DNA of 64,000 nucleotides from assembly GCF_954871325.1 (NCBI RefSeq), contig NC_088775.1:23785561-23849560 (forward strand). The letters run 5' to 3'. Position 1 is the first letter of the stretch. Each line of letters begins with the position of its first letter. Below are positions 50,334 to 61,349 of the stretch, piece by piece. The position numbers were made by a program, and so were the translations under genes. Below the pieces are notes generated by a model. It had not been told where the DNA came from. It saw only the letters and a program-made list of their open reading frames with translations, and searched no databases. This DNA comes from Gordionus sp. m RMFG-2023 (taxonomy: Eukaryota > Nematomorpha > Gordioida > Chordodea > Parachordodidae).

Positions 50334-50739
50334 GTAATGGAAGAAGATACATCCACTTCCAAATCAAATTTAATTCAAACAAAATTGATGAATTTGGATT
50401 CATCAACACCAGGTGTATCTCAAAAATTGGCTGACAAAGTCATAATGAACTTTATAATAAATACTTTTCAACCAATATCCATGGTGGATAATGGTTCTTT
50501 TAGATGATAAACACTTTATCTCCACGTACCAAGATATTTTGCCGGTAGACATTGATAGCAAGAATTTTGGATAGCTTTAAAGAAATGAAAGAATCTTTAA
50601 TATTAGATCTATGTCTCCTGTTATGCAATATGTTGCTGCCTCACTTAAAATCTTGGAAGGGCAAGATAATATGAGCATAAGATATTATGTTCCCACACTG
50701 AGTATATTAATTACCAAGCTCAAAAGAATTAATAATCTA

Positions 50740-51556
50740 TTCTTTCTTTATGGTGCCCCGGCTCTAGGTGGTGGACTTGAATGAGATGACTACCTAACTT
50801 AATGAGATGACCAAGAACCAAGAAAATTCTCTAGCAAGTTCTTTCACGCCAAAAGCTTCTTTCTTCATGGTGCCCCGGCTCTGGGTGTTGGACTGGAATA
50901 TGATAACCAGCACCTAACCTAATGTGACAACCTAGAAAGAACTGATATGGAAGTTGAACAATGACATTAATACTATAGACTGCCGATTGTGATGCTAAAA
51001 TCAAATTTGAAGTGGCAAAAATTGAATTGAGTAGCAGCCATTTTGTGTTTGGATCTATAACGTAAGAAACATATGATAATTTTATAAATTTCAGGTTTAT
51101 TTTTATTATATATTGAAATGCTATTTTAGAGATTTTTTTTAGTCATTTCCGGTGGAAAATTTGAAGTGATAGAACGGTAAATATTATTTTATTTTAATCA
51201 TATTTATTTTACAGATTCTATGAACATTATATCTCAATATTGATAGTAATTATAACTTACACTAAAGAAATTAAGCTTAAAATTAGCCATCACCCACCTT
51301 TAAAGTAATTAAATTATACTGTAGTTCTCGGGTATAGGCTTTTTCTTTGTCCCACTCCTTTTAAATTAAAGCCTATAGAGGTTTAAGCATTCGAAATGTT
51401 GTGCCTACAAGTACGTGCGGCTTGCCCACAAACGTGTGGAGAGCTCCTCATATTTTTAAATTAAATTGTTCCAATTAGATGGAAATAAGGAAAACCTAGC
51501 TTAGCTCTGTTGTGTATTCAACGTTAGAGGGCGATGCGCTATATATCACGTATCAC
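50740..51556. other. Non-genic, with a duplicated TGGTGCCCCGGCTCT module
   Basis: TTTATGGTGCCCCGGCTCTA (50748) and its near-copy TTCATGGTGCCCCGGCTCTG (50863), each followed by GACT-GAAT-type text, are a diverged tandem pair of about 115 bp. The remainder, up to the inverted repeat at 51557, holds no recognised gene. Confidence 0.45.
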
Positions 51557-52010
51557 GTATTATATTTATAATCATATTTTTTTACTAGATGAATAAAAAA
51601 CATTTTATAAACATTTGCAGTTTATTACTTAATGAATATCTTTAATATTTTATATAGAATAATCAATATAAAATAAAATCTGTATAGTAATAAGAATATA
51701 GTTTAAAATTTTGTCATTTCTAGAGAAGTAAGGATTTGTTTTCTTTAATACCTCATGAATATCTTTAAGATTTTTCAAATATATATCTTACCAAGTTAGA
51801 ATAAATATTTTTTATAAGAATTAATTTTATATTTATATATTCAATAACAAAAATCAAAGGGAGGAAAGATATATTATGATTTGAAATTTATATAAAATAT
51901 ATTTTAAGAAAATGGTAATATATTGTAGTGCATATGGCTGTAACCAAAAATATTGTTCAGGAAGCAAAATTTCCTTTCATAAGTATGATATCTCAAATTA
52001 AATCTTAATG
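51557..52010. repeat. Left terminal inverted repeat of the P-type element
   Basis: Begins ATTATATTTATAATCATATT. It contains an open THAP first exon at 51912-51999 on the plus strand (MVIYCSAYGCNQKYCSGSKI then SFHK) with the donor GTATGA, but no downstream exons on that strand. Confidence 0.85.
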
Positions 52011-52781
52011 CAGCTTATATTAATAACCTATTTTTCTTGTAAAAATTATTAAGTCAGATTTGCTATGAAAATATTTAACATGTGATTTGGAATTTTAGAA
52101 ATTACTTCAAAAACAAAATTGAATATATATGATTTTATTGATAAATATTTTGAATTTTATAAAAAAAAAAATTTGATAAAATTTCTTTTGTATTTATTTT
52201 TTTAGCAAATAAAAAGATGTTATATTTTATAATTTTTAAGTCTTTTTATATTTTATTTTTGCTTTGAATTATGTTTATTCCTTAATAATTATAACTATCC
52301 ATTTCTAAATATATTTATTTAAATTTAATTCACTAAAGTACAAAAATTAACGAATAATATAATAATCTTATAAATTTTTACAATAATAAATACAAATAAT
52401 ATATGTTATATTTACATCTCATAAAATAATTGTATTAAATGAATATGTATATCGCGGGAAAAATAATCTTTACAATAATTAATACAATAATATATATATA
52501 TTTATATCTAATAAATTGTTTAATTATAACTAAATAAAGTAAAGTATAAAGTTCAAAGGTTTTTTTTTGTACAAATTTTCACAATAATTTTTCCTTCACC
52601 TATAAATATTTAAGTTAAATAACATATTTTTATATTACCTGATTTATTGTCCTTGAAAAAGTACTGCTTTGTTAAGTTTTTGTCTAATATTTAGTTTCAA
52701 TTTTTGATTAATTTTATTGCCATAATGATGCATACGTATATGTAGGTATCTGAAATAAATTTTATTAAAATCAAGTAATGA

Positions 52782-53941
52782 TTATATATACCTTTTTATA
52801 ATAAGTCTTATTATAATTTGATGATGACTTAATCCTGCCTCTTGATCATACATATGTTCTTGCAGGTCATTGAAAATATTTGTGCCTAATATTTTTGATA
52901 ATATTAGACATTCTAATTTTTTAACGGTATGTTTTTTAGTTATTTCATATACTTTTTCAAAAGCCCTGAATGAGCTCTCAGTTATTTTGCATAAATTTGA
53001 TACGCTTTGGGATGGTATTACCAATTCACTATAATTTTTAATTTTTATTAAAGTGTAATTATAGTTGTTTGAAGAATTATCTATTAGTGAATGTAAACAG
53101 ATATCACATCTCACTTTTTTTTCTTTAACAAGTTTACGGATAATGTATCCAGAGATATAGGTAAATACATTATCAACTTAGAGAGATAGTCGTGAAATAT
53201 TAGGTATATCATAAGAGTTGTCCAATAAAGGTTTGAACATGATTGGGTCTTTTTGGAAATCTTCACAGATTAGATTGGTGTCATCAAAGGGGATGCAATT
53301 TCCAGTCATTGAAGCTCCCAATCTGGCATGTAGAACACCTCTAACAGCACACCGCAGCTGGAATGCAGATGGATTATTATTGAAGCCACCTCTACTACGT
53401 AAACATGAGAAGAAAAGTTCTAGATGGTATCTACAAAAATAGGAATAAAAAAGGTTTTATAAGATATTTATAAATAAAAATCATAAATATAAAAAAAATT
53501 AAGGTTTAAAAAGATATGTTTTATAAATAAAATTTGAACATCATTTTTGGGTTAGGGCCTGTCAATAATTCATTCCCAAAGCTAGCACACTTTTCATAGA
53601 GAGAATTAAACCCTCAATGCATGTTTTACAATTCGATTTATAGACATAGTTTCTCTTTTCAAATTTTAAGGCTAATAAAGTTTTAATACACTTTTCAAAA
53701 AATATATTATAATCTTGAATTAATTTTTGAAATAAAGGGGCTTTATTGCCCTTACCATAGATGTGACGTGAATTCAAATAATCAAACATTCTAGAGGAAT
53801 TCAAATAAAAAATAATCTATTAATATTATACTTGTCTATCATCAGAATAAATTCAATGGTACCATCAGTTTTCAAATAAAGAAATGACTTTTAGCAAAGG
53901 CCAAAGCCTTGCCCACAGAAGCACTGAATACTTGTACTGCC
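52782..53941 (-). pseudogene. P-type THAP transposase, C-terminal half
   Basis: It continues the gene beyond the foldback insertion. About 53941-53875 reads LAVQVFSASVGKALAFAKSH. 53804-53562 reads FDYLNSRHIYGKGNKAP and more, a box also present in THAP9 and Drosophila P. An exon at about 53426-53215 after TTTTTGTAG reads YHLELFFSCLRSRGGFNNNP then SAFQLRCAVRG, the ENFFS-RSRGG-NPT region. 53114-52782 is the C-terminal tail with CDICLHSL and a LVIPSQSV box. Order, spacing and splice-like junctions fit one transposase gene. Confidence 0.85.
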
Positions 53942-53972
53942 AATTTTACCTTATAAATTATTTATATATGTT

Positions 53973-54106
53973 AGCGGCAATGTGAAAATTCCGGCAATGT
54001 ATACATTGCCGGAATTTTTTCGGCAATGTGAGGTAGTGGTAGGCAATGTAAATGTGAGATTTCGGCAATGTATACATTGCCTGGTTATTTTAGGCAATGT
54101 GTATTT
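53973..54106. promoter_or_regulatory. GGCAATGT cluster at the left foldback tip
   Basis: Eight copies of GGCAATGT or its complement occur in about 130 bp. Two inverted pairs meet head to head as GGCAATGTATACATTGCC. One of these is extended to a perfect 28-bp palindrome centred near 54000. These are candidate transposase-binding or hairpin sites. Confidence 0.55.
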
Positions 54107-55135
54107 TACAAATTTATAAATTTATTATTTATTTAAGATTAATTTATTATTTATTTAATATTAATTTATTATTTATTTAATATTAATTTATTTTTTGATA
54201 TAATATTTTAATTTGTTATATTATCTTTTTAAATATATTTTTTGATTGATTTTTTTTTTTAATTATTATAATATATTATAATTTGTTATATATTTTTTTA
54301 CATATTTTTTTTGATAGATATTTTTTTTTAATATAATTATTTTTTTATATATTTTTTTTGATTGATATTTTTTTTTTAATATAATTTTTTTTATATATTT
54401 TTTTTAATATAATTACTTTTTTATATATATATTTTTTACGTAGATTTTTTTTGATAGAGAATTTTTTTTTGTTTTTTGGTTTATATTACTTTTTAAATAA
54501 AACTTTAGAGGTAATATATAATATATTTTTTTTGATATTTTTTTTTAAGTATATTGAAATAATATATTATAATTTGTTATATTATTTTTTACATATTTTT
54601 TTTGATTGATATATTTATTTTTTACGTAGATTTTTTTTGATAGCTAGTTTTTTTTTGTTTTTTGGTTTATATTATTTTTTAAATAAAACTTTAGAGGTAA
54701 TATATTTTAATTTGTTATATTATTTTATTTTTTTTGATTGATATTTTTTTTTAAATAATTTTTAGATAATATATTTTAATTTGTTATATTTTTTTTATAT
54801 ATTTTTTGATTGATATTTTTTAATATAATGGTTTTTTTATGTATTTATTTTTTACGTAAATTTTTTTTTGATATATTTTTTGATAGCTAAATTTTTTTTT
54901 ATTTGTGTTATTATTATTTATTTAAATATATTTTTTGATTGATATTTTTTTTAGAGATAAGATATTTTAATTTGTCATAATTTTTTTAAATATATTTATT
55001 GATTGATATTTTTTTTAAATGATTTTTATATAATTTATTTTTAACGTAATTTTTTCTATTTTATATCTTTTGATTCCTAATTTTATAAGTAAAAGTGACA
55101 AAAGGTATAATTGTAATTTTTTTTTTTAAGTTTTT
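54107..55135. repeat. Extreme AT-rich part of the left foldback arm
   Basis: Runs of T and variants of TATATTTTTTTTGATTGATATT repeat irregularly. No coding. The counterpart in the right arm is 60035-61190, where most length differences between the arms are found. Confidence 0.8.
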
Positions 55136-56340
55136 AAAAGCAATTTTCAGTGAAGATGTATTATAGAAAAGTGACAATTGTCATAATCGTTATTTTTGAA
55201 CATTTTTTAGTTTTTTTAAAGTAAATAGGTAAAAATATGTTTTGTAAAAATGTTAAATTAATATTTCAGTGAAGATGTACTATGGAAAAGTGACGTCATA
55301 ATCGTTATTTTGAACATTTTTTAGTTTTTTTAAAGTAAATAGGTAAAAATATGTTTTGTAAAAATGTATATTTAAGTGAAGATGTACTATGGAAAAGTGA
55401 CAATTGTCATAATCGTTATTTTTGAACTTTTTTGATTTTTTTTAAAGTAAATAGTTAAAATTATGTTTTGTAAAAATGTTAAATTAATATTTCAGTGAAG
55501 ATGTACTATGGAAAAGTGATAATTGTCATAATCGTTATTTTTGAACTTTTTTGATTTTTTTTAAAGTAAATAGGTAAAAATATGTTTTGTAAAAATGTTA
55601 AATTAATATTTCAGTGAAGATGTACTATGGAAAAGTGACAATTGTCATAATCGTTATTTTTGAACATTATTTAGTTTTTTTAAAGTAAATAGGTAAAAAT
55701 ATGTTTTGTAAAAATGTTAAATTAATATTTCAGTGAAGATGTACTATGGAAAAGTGACAATTGTCATAATCGTTATTTTTGAACATTTTTTAGTTTTTTT
55801 AAAGTAAATAGGTAAAAATATGTTTTGTAAAAATGTTAAATTAATATTTCAGTGAAGATGTACTATGGAAAAGTGACAATTGTCATAATTGTTATTTTTA
55901 AACTTTTTTGATTTTTTTTAAAGTAAATAGTTAAAATTATGTTTTGTAAACATGTTAAATTAATATTTCAGTGAAGATGTAATATGGAAAATTGACAATT
56001 GTCAAAATCGTTATTTTTGAACTTTTTTGATTTTTTTTAAAGTAAATAGTTAAAATTATTTGTAAACATGTTAAATTAATATTTCAGTGAAGATGTACTA
56101 TGGAAAAGTGACAATTGTCATAATGGTTATTTTTGAACCTTTTTGATTTTTTTTAAAGTAAATAGTTAAAATTATGTTTTGTAAAAATGTTAAATTAATA
56201 TTTCACTGAAGATGTACTATGGAAAAGTGACAATTGTCATAATCATTATTTTTGAACATTTTTTAGTTTTTTTAAAGTAAATAGATAAAAATATGTTTAG
56301 TAAACGTGTTAAATTAAAATTTCAGTTTAGATATGTTTTA
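55136..56340. repeat. 119-bp satellite array, left foldback arm, about 10 copies
   Basis: Units of 119 bp run GAAGATGTACTATGGAAAAG, TGACAATTGTCATAATCGTT, TTTTTTAAAGTAAATAGGTA, GTTAAATTAATATTTCAGT. In reverse complement they align with the array in the MAN1 intron (33690-35035). Confidence 0.95.
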
Positions 56341-57162
56341 TATTATATAGACACTAACAGGAATATTAACATTAAAATTCCTAAATTCGCTATTATTTAT
56401 AAATTGAAAATTAAAGATGAATTATTTTCCTGTAAATCGTCAATGCCTTGATTTGATTAATCTCGAGATTTCAGCATGAATACATTAATGACCTCAAATG
56501 ATAAAAATTTTACTATTACGATTACACCTTAATCTTCATAGCAGCCGGAAATGTTTTTTAACATAATTTATAATAGTAGACCGAGGTATAAATAAAATAT
56601 TTGTAGGATTAATCTATTTTTTTCTAAAATATTAACTGCGAAATATTTAAATATAGAATCCTGCATCGGTTATTTGTATATCAACTAACTATAATATCTT
56701 TGACTTATTTATTTCAATTCTGTGAGTAAATATATTTTAAATATTTATTCACTTTAGTGAACTATCTAAAATTACAAGTTAGAGCTATTGAGATGTATAT
56801 CTATCACTAAATACATTTTCATGAATATATTTATAAACGAAATAAATTTTAGCAATTAACTATGTTGCAATATAGCGTACATTAAATACTATTAGCCCTT
56901 ATATTTATTACTAAGATTATGCGTCAAACATTATAAGTTCATCTAAGATTTTTTCGAGAAATAAAGGCCTTTGAGTAACTTTTTTTATACTATATTTTAT
57001 TGATAAATGCTAGGCTCTCTGTTTGAAGGCCTTTGGCCAGTTATTGTTTTAAATTTTCTTTAGGTTTATACTCTTTTTTTAAAAAAAAATTTCTCACAAA
57101 TTTTATAAGGTCGTTATTTTTAATATTTTTGTGACATAGTGGTATATTCTTAATTATTTTTA

Positions 57163-57992
57163 AATAATATTTACCAAATCAGACATATTTGGTAAAATGG
57201 GTGGGAATTTTTTACTTCCCCCCTTTCCCCAACTTTATACGCAACTTAATATTATGTTAAAATACATTTTTACGCCATATTATTAATGGATATCTGGTAG
57301 CAAGCCTTCCCTATATGACTATATCTTCATAATAGAAAAAACAATATTTACAATACACATTTTTTATTACTATATAATTCAATATTAATATAAATGAATC
57401 ATTTATTTTGACATAAATTATTTTTTGTATGACAATTTGAATTTCAGGACACATTAGATGCCTTGCATTTACATCTATTTGTCCTGCAATTTTGTTTGCA
57501 TTTACAAACCACAATGTTTGCCGACGTTGATGCTTTATCTTCTTCATCAATGGCGCCTATAAAATTAAAATATTATAAACATTTTATCATAAAAATTTTT
57601 AAAAAATGTTATTATAATAATCGCCCTGGATATATTTACATTTTTTATATATTTATAATTAATCAATATAGAAAGTATAATAACTTGATTGGCGGAAATT
57701 GTATTTAAAGATTGGACCAATTGGATAACCTAAAAAATCATTTTTATAAAATTTTATATATTTTTCTAAATACCGTCATTATCCAATTCATTCGAGTATA
57801 CCATGTGTTTACGAGCGCTTTCTATAAAATAAGATTTATTATTTTGCAAAATATTGAATATATAAACCGGATAAATTGGCAAAATAGCCTAGTTGATCCT
57901 CATAGAGTTTCATCTCTTCATCAGCCAAATTATCTATAAATTAGACAAATTATTTTGCTAAATAAGGTATTATGAAAACCTGAAGCATTGTA
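57163..57992 (-). other. Core of the foldback with a spliced Cys-rich coding remnant
   Basis: On the minus strand, after AATTTTATAG, the stretch 57556-57447 is open: AIDEEDKASTSANIVVCKCK then QNCRTNRCKCKASNVS and stop. The C-x-C ... C ... C-x-C pattern resembles CXC/tesmin-like tails found on some integrase-like transposases. Upstream minus-strand pieces (DNLADEEMKLYEDQLGYFAN near 57930, SARKHMVYSNELDND near 57800) may be earlier exons. No catalytic domain remains, so the coding capacity is only a remnant. The family assignment is a guess. Confidence 0.4.
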
Positions 57993-58841
57993 TAAAAATA
58001 ATTAAGAATATACCACTATGTCACAAAAATTTTAAAAATAACGACCTTATAAAATTTGTGAGAAATTTTTTTTTAAAAAAAGAGTATAAAACTAAAGAAA
58101 ATTTAAAACAATAACTGGCCAAAGGCCTTCAAACAGAGAGCCTAGCATTTATCAATAAAATATAGTATAAAAAAAGTTACTCAAAGGCCTTTATTTCTCG
58201 AAAAAATCTTAGATGAACTTATAATGTTTGACGCATAATCTTAGTAATAAATATAAGGGCTAATAGTATTTAATGTACGCTATATTGCAACATAGTTAAT
58301 TGCTAAAATTTATTTCGTTTATAAATATATTCATGAAAATGTATTTAGTGATAGATATACATCTCAATAGCTCTAACTTATAATTTTAGATAGTTCACTA
58401 AAGTGAATAAATATTTAAAATATATTTACTCACAGAATTGAAATAAATAAGTCAAAGATATTATAGTTAGTTGATATACAAATAACCGATGCAGGATTCT
58501 ATATTTAAATATTTCGCAGTTAATATTTTAGAAAAAAATAGATTAATCCTACAAATATTTTATTTATACCTCGGTCTACTATTATAAATTATGTTAAAAA
58601 ACATTTCCGGCTGCTATGAAGATTAAGGTGTAATCGTAATAGTAAAATTTTTATCATTTGAGGTCATTAATGTATTCATGCTGAAATCTCGAGATTAATC
58701 AAATCAAGGCATTGACGATTTACAGGAAAATAATTCATCTTTAATTTTCAATATATAAATAATAGCGAATTTAGGAATTTTAATGTTAATATTCCTGTTA
58801 GTGTCTATATAATATAAAACATATCTAAACTGAAATTTTAA

Positions 58842-60034
58842 TTTAACACGTTTACTAAACATATTTTTATCTATTTACTTTAAAAAAACTAAAAAATGTT
58901 CAAAAATAATGATTATGACAATTGTCACTTTTCCATAGTACATCTTCACTGAAATATTAATTTAACATTTTTACAAAACATAATTTTAACTATTTACTTT
59001 AAAAAAAATCAAAAAGGTTCAAAAATAACCATTATGACAATTGTCACTTTTCCATAGTACATCTTCACTGAAATATTAATTTAACATGTTTACAAATAAT
59101 TTTAACTATTTACTTTAAAAAAAATCAAAAAAGTTCAAAAATAACGATTTTGACAATTGTCAATTTTCCATATTACATCTTCACTGAAATATTAATTTAA
59201 CATGTTTACAAAACATAATTTTAACTATTTACTTTAAAAAAAATCAAAAAAGTTTAAAAATAACAATTATGACAATTGTCACTTTTCCATAGTACATCTT
59301 CACTGAAATATTAATTTAACATTTTTACAAAACATATTTTTACCTATTTACTTTAAAAAAACTAAAAAATGTTCAAAAATAACGATTATGACAATTGTCA
59401 CTTTTCCATAGTACATCTTCACTGAAATATTAATTTAACATTTTTACAAAACATATTTTTACCTATTTACTTTAAAAAAACTAAATAATGTTCAAAAATA
59501 ACGATTATGACAATTGTCACTTTTCCATAGTACATCTTCACTGAAATATTAATTTAACATTTTTACAAAACATATTTTTACCTATTTACTTTAAAAAAAA
59601 TCAAAAAAGTTCAAAAATAACGATTATGACAATTATCACTTTTCCATAGTACATCTTCACTGAAATATTAATTTAACATTTTTACAAAACATAATTTTAA
59701 CTATTTACTTTAAAAAAAATCAAAAAAGTTCAAAAATAACGATTATGACAATTGTCACTTTTCCATAGTACATCTTCACTTAAATATTAATTTAACATTT
59801 TTACAAAACATATTTTTACCTATTTACTTTAAAAAAACTAAAAAATGTTCAAAATAACGATTATGACAATTGTCACTTTTCCATAGTACATCTTCACTGA
59901 AATATTAATTTAACATTTTTACAAAACATATTTTTACCTATTTACTTTAAAAAAACTAAAAAATGTTCAAAAATAACGATTATGACAATTGTCACTTTTC
60001 TATAATACATCTTCACTGAAAATTGCTTTTAAAA
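58842..60034. repeat. 119-bp satellite array, right foldback arm, about 10 copies
   Basis: Reverse complement of the left-arm array. Individual unit variants (for example the unit lacking AATTG in its centre) appear in mirrored order, showing that the arms were copied or converted as wholes. Confidence 0.95.
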
Positions 60035-61193
60035 ACTTAAAAAAAAAAATTACGATTATACCTTTTGTCACTTTTACTTATAAAATTAGGAATCAAAAGA
60101 TATAAAATAGAAAAAATTACGTTAAAAATAAATTATATAAAAATCATTTAAAAAAAATATCAATCAATAAATATATTTAAAAAAATTATGACAAATTAAA
60201 ATATCTTATCTCTAAAAAAAAATATCAATCAAAAAATATATTTAAATAAATAATAATAACACAAATAAAAAAAAATTTAGCTATCAAAAAATATATCAAA
60301 AAAAAATTTACGTAAAAAATAAATACATAAAAAAACCATTATATTAAAAAATATCAATCAAAAAATATATAAAAAAATAATATAACAAATTAAAATATAT
60401 TATCTAAAAATTATTTAAAAAAAAATATCAATCAAAAAATATATTTAAAAAAATAATATAACACAAAAAATAAAAAAAAATTTAGATATCAAAAAATATA
60501 TCAAGAAAAAATTTACGTGAAAAATAAATACATTAAAAACCATTATATTAAAAAATATCAATCAAAAAATATATAAAAAAATAATATAACAAATTAAAAT
60601 ATATTATCTAAAATTATTTTTAAAAAAATATCAATCATAAAAAAAAATTTAGCTATCAAAAAATATATCAAGAAAAAATTTACGTGAAAAATAAATACAT
60701 AAAAAACCATTATATTAAAAAATATCAATCAAAAAATATATAAAAAAATATAACAAATTAAAATATATTATCTAAGATTATTTTAAAAAAAATATCAATC
60801 AAAAAATATATTTAAAAAAATAATATAACACAAAAAATAAAAAAAAATATTTAGCAAAAATTAAATAAAATATTTAGTCAAAAAATATATCAAGAAAAAA
60901 TTTACCTGAAAAATAAATACATAAAAAACCATTATAATAAAAAACATAAAAAACCATTATAATAAAAAATATCAATCAAAAAATATATAAAAAATTAATA
61001 TAACAAATTAAAATATATTATAATATTTCAATATATTTAAAAAAAAATATCAATCAAATAATATATTTTAAAAAACATATTAATATATCTAAAAAAATAA
61101 TATAAATTATCAAATAAAATTTTAATCTTAAAAAAATTATTAATAATAAAAACAAAATTATTAATAATATAATATTACAAAAATAACACATTG

Positions 61194-61316
61194 CCTAAAA
61201 TAACCAGGCAATGACATTGCCGAAATCTCACATTTACATTGCCTACCACTACTACCTCACATTGCCGAAAAAATTCCGGCAATGTATACATTGCCGGAAT
61301 TTTCACATTTCCGCTA
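61194..61316. promoter_or_regulatory. GGCAATGT cluster at the right foldback tip
   Basis: Mirror of the left tip with about seven motif copies. One inner pair is reduced to a single copy (CCAGGCAATGACATTGCCGA), a visible difference between the arms. Confidence 0.55.
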
Positions 61317-61349
61317 ACATATATATTAAATATATTATAATTTTACCTT

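Larger units (their letters stand above)
46263..50760 (+). mobile_element. BED-finger hAT element, split by a second hAT
   Basis: The left side starts near CAGTGTTGCTAAACGCTAC with many GTAGCG repeats in the subterminal region (46263-46755). A BED zinc-finger exon lies at about 46917-47105: FRCKICRKILSSNHTSSFNL then KKHR, followed by GTAATA. Coding resumes just before 47348 and continues after 50334 (TSTSKSNLIQTKLMNLDSS ... FQPISMVDNGSFR, then VAASLKILEGQDNM). This is the ZBED/hAT order. The right terminus was not found, so the end is approximate. Transposase frames after 50507 are interrupted. Confidence 0.65.
53953..61338. mobile_element. Giant foldback element, 7.4 kb, 11-bp TSD
   Basis: Two arms of about 3.2-3.3 kb (53953-57162 and 57993-61338) are reverse complements with high identity and enclose an 830-bp core. 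AATTTTACCTT is duplicated at 53942-53952 and 61339-61349; 9-11-bp duplications suit Mutator-like elements. Each arm has tips with GGCAATGT clusters, then about 1 kb of extreme AT-rich DNA, then the 119-bp satellite array, then about 830 bp of unique sequence. It is inserted in the P-type transposase gene, where the rejoined reading is KMKVKLAVQVFSASVG. Confidence 0.9.

Noticed and set aside
57463-57939. Plus-strand frames in the foldback core
   Set aside because: Low-complexity AT-rich translations; the minus strand has the better Cys-rich reading with an acceptor.
53953-61338. Polinton or virus-like origin for the large palindrome
   Set aside because: No polymerase, integrase core, ATPase or capsid-like coding is present; long arms with satellite and an 11-bp duplication suit a foldback DNA transposon.
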